Source of the DNA: Chitinophagaceae bacterium UBA3430
GTDB taxonomy: Bacteria > Bacteroidota > Bacteroidia > Chitinophagales > Chitinophagaceae
Assembly (NCBI GenBank): GCA_002378975.1
Contig: DFST01000067.1
Coordinates: 1-8,610, forward strand
DNA: 8,610 bases
Reading direction: 5' to 3'
Of the stretch, positions 1 through 7,098 are shown in pieces. Positions within the stretch are counted from its first letter, which is position 1; each line of letters begins with the position of its first letter. Under the pieces are notes generated by a model, which did no database searches, was not told the DNA's origin, and saw only the letters and a program-made list of their open reading frames with translations. A program made the translations under genes and the position numbers.

Positions 1-11
1 AAAGCGATTGC

Positions 12-2549
12 ATGAGAACCACCCAGTCCCGGCTCCAACCAGCAGGTTACCTGCTGCTTGCTTTACTAATGTTTTACTCCTTGCTCAGTGCGCAGAAATT
101 AACCACACCTGCTGAATTCTTGGGGTATTCGGTTGGACAAAAATTTACGCCGCATCATCGCTTGGTTGGGTATTTCGAACGCATTGCCCAGCAAGCGCCC
201 GAACGCGTCAAGTTAATGCCCTATGGCAGTACCAATGAAGGTCGCCCCTTGATGGTAGCAGTCGTATCCACGCCCGGCAACATCGATCGACTGGAATCCA
301 TTCGGGTCAACAACCTGCGTTTAGCCAATGTAGCCCGTGATCGGGCTGCGGCCATCGAAGCCGATGCGCCCGCCTTAGTTTGGTTGAGTTACAATGTGCA
401 TGGTAATGAAGCCTCCTCCTCCGAGGCCTCCTTACTTACTTTATATACGCTGGCCTTGCAATCCGATACCGCCGTTCAACGTTGGTTGAAGAATACGGTG
501 GTGATCATCGATCCTTGTCTGAATCCAGACGGACGCGACCGTTACGTCAATTGGTACAACAGCGTCGTGGGTGAAAAATACGACCCGGCCAATCTATCGC
601 GCGAGCATCGGGAGCCTTGGCCTGGCGGAAGGACCAATCATTATTATTTCGATCTGAATCGCGATTGGGCCTGGCAAATTCAAACAGAAAGTCGCCAACG
701 GATGAAGCTCTATCTCGACTGGATGCCGCAAGTCCATGTAGATTTTCACGAACAAGGATACAACGAGCCCTATTATTTTGCTCCGGCTGCCGAACCTTTT
801 CATGAAGTGATCACCCCTTGGCAACGCAGTTTCCAAAATTCGATCGGCAAGAATCATGCACGATACTTTGACTCGAACGGATGGCTGTACTTCACCAAAC
901 AAGTATTCGATCTGTTGTATCCGTCTTACGGCGATACCTATCCAACTTACAATGGCTCCATCGGAATGACCTATGAGCAAGGAGGGATCGGAGCGGGACT
1001 GGGCGTGATCAATAAAGATGAAGACACCTTGACGCTGACCGATCGGGCCTTGCATCATTTCACGACCTCGATGAGCACCATTGAAGTGGCCGCCAACCAA
1101 TCCGGATCATTGATCAGTGAATTCCGGAAATATTTCAATCAGGCTGTGAGTACAGGACAAGGCGTTTACAAATCTTACCTGATCCGAAATCGTCCGCAGG
1201 ATGCCGTTCGCATACGTGCACTCCAACAATTACTGGATCGAAACGGGATTCGCTATGAGCAGGCTACTGCCGGGCCGGTCAAAGGTGTTCATTATGCAAC
1301 CGGCAAGGAAACGATGATAACCGCGCAAGCAGGTGATCTGGTGATCTCAACCCTACAACCCCGCGCAGCGATGGTGACGGTTTTATTCGAGCCACGCACC
1401 AAACTGGCCGATACAGTTACTTATGACATCACGGCTTGGTCATTGCCCTATGCATATGGGCTCGACGCAATCGCCAGCAAAGACAAGATCGCTTCGCAAC
1501 CCGTCAATCAGGAAGGGGAGAAGCGCCGCTTTGTCCGCTCCACTTATGGGTATGCGATTCCGTGGGATGGATTACCCGCCGTACGGTTGGCCACATCGAT
1601 TGGGAAGGCCGGCATCGTATTGCGTTATGCCGAACAGCCTTTCACAACAGCCGGTAAATCTTTTGCCGCCGGAACCGTGCTGGTGATTCCAGCCTCTAAC
1701 CAACATTTAGGAGAACGATTCCACGAGATCGTAAAAGAATACACGTTGAATTCCGATGCTGCTATTTTCCCAATCGCAACCGGACTGGTCGATGCGGGAT
1801 CGGATTTTGGCAGTGAGCGGGTTCGCAACCTGCGTTTGCCCCGTGTGGTGTTACTGAGTGGAGAGGGCGTGAATGCCAATGCCTGCGGTGAGATCTGGCA
1901 ATTCTTCGATCAGCAATTGAAATACCCGATCAGCTTGGTGAATCAGCAAGACCTAGGGCGTATGAATTGGTCACAAGTGGACGTGCTGATCTTATCGGAT
2001 GGTAATTATTCTTTCCTGGCTAATAAAGATCAGGCGGAGGCTTGTAAAAAGTGGATGCAAGGTGGTGGCCGATTGATCGCATTGGAATCGGCTGTTACGC
2101 AACTGGGCGAATGGGGTGTCAAGGTCAAGAAATCAGAAGACAAAAAAACAGAGTCGACCGATTCCGTGGTCACTTCCGATTATCAGGCACGTGAGCGCGA
2201 TGCGGTTTCAGCCATCACACCCGGCTCCATCTGGCAGGTTCAATTGGATAATAGCCATCCGCTTGCTTATGGGTATCCAAAATCTTACTACACGCTCAAA
2301 TTGGATGGAAACATCCTGGAGCCATTGAGTGAAGAGGGATGGAATGTGGGTGTGCTTGGATCCGGTGCGCATGTTGCCGGATTTGTGGGCAATGGGCTAA
2401 AATCCAAATTGGCGAATGGGACTTTGTTCGGTGTTCAGTCGGTTGGACGTGGACAGATCGTCTGCTTGACGGATAATCCCTTATTCCGAAGTTTTTGGGA
2501 GAACGGTAAGCTGCTGTTCTCGAATGCGGTGTTTATGGTTGGACAATAA
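12..2549 (+). CDS. Secreted M14-family zinc carboxypeptidase-like protein with C-terminal GATase1-like domain
   Basis: Predicted periplasmic or secreted metallopeptidase of 845 residues. An N-terminal signal peptide (hydrophobic residues about 11-27) probably ends at LLSA|Q after Ala27. The M14 zinc-peptidase fold spans about 45-360. It has an HGNE motif (His130 and Glu133, zinc ligands), NPDGRDRY at 171-178, DLNRDW at 214-219 (Asn216/Arg217, substrate carboxylate binding), DFHEQG with the likely third ligand His246, and TYEQGG with the likely catalytic Glu322, so the catalytic set looks complete. From about 610 to the end is a GATase1-like region (RVVLLSGEGV, then DVLILSDG, then GGGRLIALE), split by a Lys/Glu/Asp-rich stretch near 705-715. 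Such long M14 proteins are common in Bacteroidota and their substrates are mostly unknown; the family cleaves C-terminal residues or amides of peptides. It opens a five-gene run, with the next gene 9 bases on. No Shine-Dalgarno is visible in the 11 upstream bases. The reading frame is open to the window edge, but the signal peptide supports this ATG. Confidence 0.93.
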   Translation: MRTTQSRLQPAGYLLLALLMFYSLLSAQKLTTPAEFLGYSVGQKFTPHHRLVGYFERIAQQAPERVKLMPYGSTNEGRPLMVAVVSTPGNIDRLESIRVNNLRLANVARDRAAAIEADAPALVWLSYNVHGNEASSSEASLLTLYTLALQSDTAVQRWLKNTVVIIDPCLNPDGRDRYVNWYNSVVGEKYDPANLSREHREPWPGGRTNHYYFDLNRDWAWQIQTESRQRMKLYLDWMPQVHVDFHEQGYNEPYYFAPAAEPFHEVITPWQRSFQNSIGKNHARYFDSNGWLYFTKQVFDLLYPSYGDTYPTYNGSIGMTYEQGGIGAGLGVINKDEDTLTLTDRALHHFTTSMSTIEVAANQSGSLISEFRKYFNQAVSTGQGVYKSYLIRNRPQDAVRIRALQQLLDRNGIRYEQATAGPVKGVHYATGKETMITAQAGDLVISTLQPRAAMVTVLFEPRTKLADTVTYDITAWSLPYAYGLDAIASKDKIASQPVNQEGEKRRFVRSTYGYAIPWDGLPAVRLATSIGKAGIVLRYAEQPFTTAGKSFAAGTVLVIPASNQHLGERFHEIVKEYTLNSDAAIFPIATGLVDAGSDFGSERVRNLRLPRVVLLSGEGVNANACGEIWQFFDQQLKYPISLVNQQDLGRMNWSQVDVLILSDGNYSFLANKDQAEACKKWMQGGGRLIALESAVTQLGEWGVKVKKSEDKKTESTDSVVTSDYQARERDAVSAITPGSIWQVQLDNSHPLAYGYPKSYYTLKLDGNILEPLSEEGWNVGVLGSGAHVAGFVGNGLKSKLANGTLFGVQSVGRGQIVCLTDNPLFRSFWENGKLLFSNAVFMVGQ

Positions 2550-2558
2550 TTTATTTTC

Positions 2559-5030
2559 ATGAAGTATTATCTATCGATATTTTTTACGTTTTTGTTTGCA
2601 GGCTCATTGTATGGGCAACGACCGGCAACCGTTTCTTCAGCACAAATCCTGCATGGTTTGCAAAAACTGCAGGTATTGGGTTCCGTCTTGTACATAGCCG
2701 CCCATCCGGATGATGAGAATACTCGACTTATTACTTTTCTGGCCAATGAAAAAAAATACCGTACCGGTTATTTATCGTTGACGCGCGGCGATGGGGGGCA
2801 AAATCTAATCGGTAATGAACAAGGGGTGGAGCTGGGTATGATCCGTACACAAGAACTTCTTTCAGCCAGACGGATCGATGGGGGAGAGCAGTTTTTTACT
2901 CGAGCCTATGATTTTGGTTACTCGAAGAATCCAGAAGAAACGTTCAACATCTGGCATAAGGACAGTGTACTGGCCGATGTAGTTTGGGTGATCCGTCGGT
3001 TTCGTCCGGATATCATTGTTACCCGATTCCCGACCACGGGTGAAGGCGGTCATGGACATCATACCGGTTCCGCCATTTTGGCCAACGAGGCTTTTCTGGC
3101 TGCCGGTGATCCCAGTCGTTTTCCGGAGCAGTTGAAATACGTATCGGTGTGGCAACCCAAGCGCATTTTGTGGAACACCTTCAATTTCGGAGGAACGAAC
3201 ACCACGGCTCCCGATCAATTGAAGATCGATGTGGGTGGATATAATCCACTCTTGGGAAAGAGTTATGGTGAGATGGCTGCAGAAAGTCGCTCTCAACACA
3301 AAAGTCAGGGATTTGGGGTGCCGGCTACCCGCGGTGAATCGTTTGAGTATTTCAAAACAACCGGAGGTTCGGCACCTGTCAATGAATTGATTTCGGATGT
3401 CACTACCGATTGGTCTCGTATTCCGGGAGCGACACCAATCGTCCGTCAGATCGATAGCTTGATCCGATACTACGATCCCATTCGACCGGAACGTTCTGTT
3501 CAGGGGCTGGTTCAACTTCATCGCAGTTTGATTGGGTTGCCGGCATCTGATTGGGTCAATTATAAGATTTCGCAAGTACAGACTCTTGTGCTCCAATGTG
3601 CCGGCATCTACTCGGAAGCCATCGCTACCTCACCCAGCGTAGCTTGGGGCGATACCCTTCGTTTCAACTTGAGTCTGATTGCTCGTCAGAAAGTCGATGC
3701 TGTGTTAATGAGTGCTTCCTATGGAAAAACAGACACCACCTTGGGGCGAAACTTGGTTGAGAATAAGCCAACTGCTTTAATTGGCATGATCCCGGTTTCA
3801 TTCGGTTCCAAAACCACGCAGCCCTATTGGTTAGAAAACGAAATGCAGAAAGGACGGTTTGTTATTCCCGATCAAACGGAGATTGGTCTGCCTGAGAATG
3901 CGCCGGCTTATTCTGTTCGGTTGCAATTGAATATCTACGGCCAACCAATCACGCTGTCGGTGCCGATTGTATACAAATTGACCGATCCGGTACGGGGAGA
4001 AATTTTCAAGTCACTGATTGTTCGTCCCCAAACAGAACTGGATGCCGATGAAGAATTGACCCTGGTTTCAACAGAGAAAAAAACAAAGTCTGACCTGAAA
4101 TTCCGTATCCAAGCGAATCAGCCCATGCAGGCACAGCGGATCCGCGCGGTGAATAAAAGCGAAGTAGTCGATTTAGGCGAGATTGCGTCGTTGGACAAGG
4201 GGCGCATCCTGCGTCGTTCTAAGTTGGTGTTGGTAGGGCCCGGTGATTATCAGTTTCAGGTATTGGATCCTGCCGGTCAGGCCGTTGTTGGAGCAGGTCG
4301 GCTGACAAAAATTGAGTACGATTACATTCCGGAATTGCATTATTTCAAATCTACGAGACAACGCGTTCGGTCCATCGATCTTAAGATCATTGGCAAGCGC
4401 ATTGGTTATATAGCGGGCGCTGGCGATAAGATTCCGGAAGCCTTGGCGCGCATGGGTTATGAGGTGGTTCAATTGGGCGAAGCGGAATTGAGTAAATTGA
4501 ACTTGACCGAATTTGATGCAATCGTCACGGGTGTACGTGCTTACAACACCCATGGCTGGCTCAATGATGCTTATGAAAAACTGATGAGTTATGTGCAAGA
4601 GGGAGGAAATCTGATTGTACAATACAATACGAGCAATCAGATCGGTCCGGTACGGGCCAAAATCGGGCCTTTCCCTTTTCAGATCACGCGCAATCGGGTA
4701 ACGGACGAGCAAGGGCCGGTGATTTTTTTACAGCCCGATCATCCGGTATTCAATCAACCGAATAAATTGGTGCCAACCGATTTTGAGGGCTGGGTGCAAG
4801 AGCGATCGATCTATCACGCGGCCGATACCACTGGTCGTTTTCAAAAGCTTCTTTCCATGGCCGATCCAGGCGAGCGGTCCGATGATGGATCCTTGATGAT
4901 CGCTTCGTACGGCAAAGGTTGGTTCACGTATACCGGGCTGAGTCTGTTCCGACAATTGCCCGCTGGCGTTACCGGTGCTTATCGATTATTGGCCAATCTC
5001 ATTGCACTCAATGCCAAGCAAGATCAATGA
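2559..5030 (+). CDS. Secreted PIG-L family deacetylase with C-terminal GATase1/ThuA-like domain
   Basis: An 823-residue protein with a signal peptide (residues 1 to about 19, SLYG|Q). The PIG-L (LmbE-like) domain covers about 40-270. The metal and catalytic motif AHPDDE is at 48-53 (His49, Asp51, Asp52), followed by TRGDGGQN at 75-82 and the second metal-binding motif HGHH at 165-168. The family hydrolyses N-acetyl groups, typically from GlcNAc-containing molecules, using zinc. The export signal makes a cytoplasmic thiol-biosynthesis role (BshB or MshB type) unlikely. The middle (about 350-600) looks like beta-rich domains. A GATase1/ThuA-like domain at about 610-823 shows RIGYIAGAGD, FDAIVTGVRAYN and GGNLIVQYN. 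It starts 9 bases after the M14 gene, and its stop overlaps the next start as ATGA. Both upstream enzymes carry a GATase-like tail, which suggests related extracytoplasmic roles. The true substrate is not known. Confidence 0.92.
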   Translation: MKYYLSIFFTFLFAGSLYGQRPATVSSAQILHGLQKLQVLGSVLYIAAHPDDENTRLITFLANEKKYRTGYLSLTRGDGGQNLIGNEQGVELGMIRTQELLSARRIDGGEQFFTRAYDFGYSKNPEETFNIWHKDSVLADVVWVIRRFRPDIIVTRFPTTGEGGHGHHTGSAILANEAFLAAGDPSRFPEQLKYVSVWQPKRILWNTFNFGGTNTTAPDQLKIDVGGYNPLLGKSYGEMAAESRSQHKSQGFGVPATRGESFEYFKTTGGSAPVNELISDVTTDWSRIPGATPIVRQIDSLIRYYDPIRPERSVQGLVQLHRSLIGLPASDWVNYKISQVQTLVLQCAGIYSEAIATSPSVAWGDTLRFNLSLIARQKVDAVLMSASYGKTDTTLGRNLVENKPTALIGMIPVSFGSKTTQPYWLENEMQKGRFVIPDQTEIGLPENAPAYSVRLQLNIYGQPITLSVPIVYKLTDPVRGEIFKSLIVRPQTELDADEELTLVSTEKKTKSDLKFRIQANQPMQAQRIRAVNKSEVVDLGEIASLDKGRILRRSKLVLVGPGDYQFQVLDPAGQAVVGAGRLTKIEYDYIPELHYFKSTRQRVRSIDLKIIGKRIGYIAGAGDKIPEALARMGYEVVQLGEAELSKLNLTEFDAIVTGVRAYNTHGWLNDAYEKLMSYVQEGGNLIVQYNTSNQIGPVRAKIGPFPFQITRNRVTDEQGPVIFLQPDHPVFNQPNKLVPTDFEGWVQERSIYHAADTTGRFQKLLSMADPGERSDDGSLMIASYGKGWFTYTGLSLFRQLPAGVTGAYRLLANLIALNAKQDQ

Positions 5031-5200
5031 ATAAAAACACCAAGCAATCGCGCAGCGAAGTAGCCATGTGGTTGGCCATTGTACTCGGACTCGTACTGGG
5101 TATGTTGGTCAAGCGTGTTCGACTGGGCATATTATTGGGCCTTTTTCTGGCTGGGTTGATCGTGTTCACAGGCTGGCTTCGGAATTCACGTAAACAATAA
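5027..5200 (+). CDS. Small membrane protein, 57 residues, two predicted helices
   Basis: Hypothetical protein starting MNKNTKQSRSE. Two hydrophobic segments (about residues 13-28 and 33-51) are separated by a basic turn, KRVR, which suggests a helical hairpin with the loop and both tails positively charged. The first helix is glycine-spaced (LGLVLG), compatible with tight helix packing. The frame continues upstream to 4919, but that part would lie inside the deacetylase gene and encodes a polar, Arg/Cys-rich stretch unlike a membrane protein. The ATG at 5027, overlapping the deacetylase stop in ATGA, is therefore the better start and indicates translational coupling. No family is recognised. 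Position before a symporter suggests an accessory or assembly role, which is inference. AtpZ-like or other small two-helix proteins are alternatives. Confidence 0.72.
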   Translation: MNKNTKQSRSEVAMWLAIVLGLVLGMLVKRVRLGILLGLFLAGLIVFTGWLRNSRKQ

Positions 5201-5212
5201 GCGGATACATCC

Positions 5213-5323
5213 ATGAAACAGCAGTCGACAAGTGAATCTTATACCGGTTGGTACCTGGCACTGGTTCTGGTATTGGCTGTATTGATCTTTTTATTTCAAC
5301 AGTTCACTTCATTTTTCGCTTAA
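5213..5323 (+). CDS. Very small membrane protein, 36 residues, one predicted helix
   Basis: A short open frame from ATG 5213 to TAA 5321-5323 encodes MKQQSTSESYTGWY followed by one strongly hydrophobic segment (about residues 13-29, rich in Leu/Val/Ala), ending QQFTSFFA. It fills the otherwise empty space between the 57-residue protein (12 bases before) and the symporter (9 bases after), and keeps the packing of the other operon genes. A polar N-terminus, aromatic residues at the membrane border (YTGWY) and a short aromatic tail fit a real single-pass membrane peptide. Some SSS transporters are encoded next to small membrane partners (for example YhdT with PanF, and DUF4212 proteins), so a symporter subunit is possible. 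No sequence family is recognised here. It is short enough that automated gene callers may miss it. Confidence 0.62.
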   Translation: MKQQSTSESYTGWYLALVLVLAVLIFLFQQFTSFFA

Positions 5324-5332
5324 ACAACAATC

Positions 5333-7093
5333 ATGCACGCACTGGACTGGATCGTATTGATGTTGACGCTGACCGGTGTGGTATTTTATGGCATTCGGAA
5401 AAGTAAAACCACCCGGGATTTGGATGGGTATTTTCGGTCGAATCAAAATTTGTCTTGGGGACTGGTGTTATTGGGCATCATGGGTACGCAAGCTTCGGCG
5501 ATCACGTTCTTATCAGCGCCCGGACAAGGATTTACCGATGGGATGCGCTTCGTTCAATATTATTTTGGTATTCCATTGGCCATGATCGTGATCAGTGCCT
5601 TTTTTGTTCCCCGATTTCGCCAATGGAACGTGATCACTGCCTATGAGTATTTGGAACATCGATTTGACGGAAAAACGCGCACACTCACCTCACTCTTGTT
5701 TTTCTTGCAGCGAGGTCTTTCTACCGGCATCAGCATATTTGCGCCGTCTTTGATTTTGTCCTCGTTGTTGGGTTGGAATATTTACTGGACCAATCTCTTC
5801 ATGGGCGGACTACTCATCATCTACACGCTCAGCGGAGGGGCAAGGGCGGTGGCCTACACGCAACAATTGCAGTTCGCGATCATTTTATTGTCCATGTTCC
5901 TGGCCGGCTATTTGCTTGTACACCTGATGCCCGAGCAAGTTGGATTTGTGGACGCCTTGGACATCAGTGGTAAGTTGGGCAAGCTTAATGTGATCACCGA
6001 TGGAATGACGGCGAAGGGATTCAATTGGGGGGATAACTATAATATTTGGAGTGGAATTATAGGTGGATTTTTTCTGGCACTGTCTTATTTCGGAACCGAT
6101 CAAAGTCAGGTTGGTCGTTTCTTAACCGGAAAATCTGTTCGGGAGAGTCGGTTGGGATTGTTGATGAATGGGCTGGTGAAAATTCCCATGCAATTCTTGA
6201 TTCTTTTGGTGGGGGCATTGCTCTTCAGTTATTACTCTTTTGAGCGGGCGCCCTTGATCTTTAATCAGGTGCAGGAAGAACGGATTCAGCGATCAGCCTA
6301 TCGGGATTCTTTTCAACTGGCGCAAGTGCGATACGATTCTTTCCAATTAATCAAGCGCCGCGTAGCTACAGAATATGTACAAGCCGGTGGGCAAGGGAGT
6401 GTACAGGCGAGTTTGCTGATTCCCAAACTTCAACAAGCACAAACAGAGGCCGATGCCATACGGAAGCAGGTAAAGGGATGGTTGAATGATCGGGTTCCAG
6501 GTGGAGATGGGAACGACACCAATTATATTTTCATTCGGTTTGTATTGGATCACCTGCCGGCAGGATTGGTCGGCTTGTTGATCGCCATGATCTTTTTGGC
6601 TTCCTGGGGAAGCATTGCCGCTGCCATCAATTCATTGGCAGCCTGTTCCATGGTTGATCTGCACAATCGATTTGCTAAGCATCCAGCGGAAGGAGAGCAG
6701 GCTTATCGATTGTCAAAATGGTATACGCTGGGTTGGGGCGTATTCTGTATTGTGGTAGCGATGTTCACCTACAACATTGGGAATAGTTTGATCGAGGCCG
6801 TTAATATTCTGGGTTCCTTATTTTATGGGGTTATCCTAGGCGTCTTTCTGGTGGCTTTATTTATTCCCGTGATCCGAAATGCTACGGCCGTTTTTTGGGG
6901 ATTGATCATCGGTGAGTTGATCGTACTCGGTGTTTTCTTTTCTGGCTATTTTTTCCCCGATCGATTCAAGATCGGATTTCTCTGGTTGAATCCGATTGGG
7001 GCTGGAGCGGTCGTTGTCTTTTCGCTGTTGCTAAGTGTTCGGATGGGACAAAAAAATCCCCGTCAGGTGACGGGGATTGATAAGCTATCCTGA
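5333..7093 (+). CDS. SSS-family sodium:solute symporter with long TM7-TM8 loop
   Basis: A 586-residue inner-membrane transporter of the solute:sodium symporter family (LeuT fold). About 13 hydrophobic segments are visible, near 6-21, 41-63, 73-93, 120-145, 152-172, 179-199, 236-256, 276-302, 404-436, 461-481, 487-512, 518-541 and 549-569. The family-like motif GTQASAITFLSAPG (51-64) is in core helix 1, YTLSGGARAVAYT lies at 164-176, and the TM8 motif SIAAAINSLA (427-436) is followed by VDLHNRF. Between core TM7 and TM8 there is a polar, Gln-rich loop of about 100 residues (303-403), probably periplasmic and partly coiled; loops of this kind occur in Bacteroidota relatives. At the Na2 site, where many relatives have Ser-Ser, this protein has Gly426-Ser427. 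It is the last gene of the operon. Its final codons contain a hairpin that serves the opposite strand. The substrate is unknown; sugars, amino sugars, amino acids or peptide fragments are all possible. Confidence 0.93.
   Translation: MHALDWIVLMLTLTGVVFYGIRKSKTTRDLDGYFRSNQNLSWGLVLLGIMGTQASAITFLSAPGQGFTDGMRFVQYYFGIPLAMIVISAFFVPRFRQWNVITAYEYLEHRFDGKTRTLTSLLFFLQRGLSTGISIFAPSLILSSLLGWNIYWTNLFMGGLLIIYTLSGGARAVAYTQQLQFAIILLSMFLAGYLLVHLMPEQVGFVDALDISGKLGKLNVITDGMTAKGFNWGDNYNIWSGIIGGFFLALSYFGTDQSQVGRFLTGKSVRESRLGLLMNGLVKIPMQFLILLVGALLFSYYSFERAPLIFNQVQEERIQRSAYRDSFQLAQVRYDSFQLIKRRVATEYVQAGGQGSVQASLLIPKLQQAQTEADAIRKQVKGWLNDRVPGGDGNDTNYIFIRFVLDHLPAGLVGLLIAMIFLASWGSIAAAINSLAACSMVDLHNRFAKHPAEGEQAYRLSKWYTLGWGVFCIVVAMFTYNIGNSLIEAVNILGSLFYGVILGVFLVALFIPVIRNATAVFWGLIIGELIVLGVFFSGYFFPDRFKIGFLWLNPIGAGAVVVFSLLLSVRMGQKNPRQVTGIDKLS
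7050..7078 (-). terminator. Rho-independent terminator of the DUF2911 gene, inside the symporter coding sequence
   Basis: A perfect 11-base inverted repeat has arms AATCCCCGTCA (7055-7065) and TGACGGGGATT (7068-7078). With a realistic 4-base loop this makes a 10-bp stem. The run of A at 7050-7056 becomes a U tract right after the hairpin when read on the minus strand. It lies about 20 bases beyond the stop of the minus-strand DUF2911 gene. Read on the plus strand there is no following U tract, so it should act mainly in one direction. It is wholly inside the last 15 codons of the symporter gene. Confidence 0.85.
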
Positions 7094-7098
7094 TTGAA

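Noticed and set aside
594..1100. Open frame of 168 codons on the minus strand opposite the M14 domain
   Set aside because: Complements the most conserved part of the M14 gene and has no domain of its own.
2116..2175. Lys/Glu/Asp/Thr-rich insertion within the M14 C-terminal domain
   Set aside because: Similar charged linkers at this place are usual in long Bacteroidota M14 proteins, so it is not unusual.
2749..2756. Run of eight A in the PIG-L gene, a possible slippage site
   Set aside because: The frame continues intact as Asn-Glu-Lys-Lys-Tyr into the conserved TRGDGG motif, and no alternative frame product or stimulatory structure is evident.
2862..3596. Open frame of 244 codons on the minus strand opposite the PIG-L gene
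   Set aside because: It lies entirely inside a gene with clear catalytic motifs; its product is Arg/Ser/Thr/Ile-rich with no recognisable domain or start context. A shadow frame.
4173..4712. Open frame of 179 codons on the minus strand opposite the deacetylase tail
   Set aside because: Shadow of the deacetylase C-terminal region; no signal of an independent gene.
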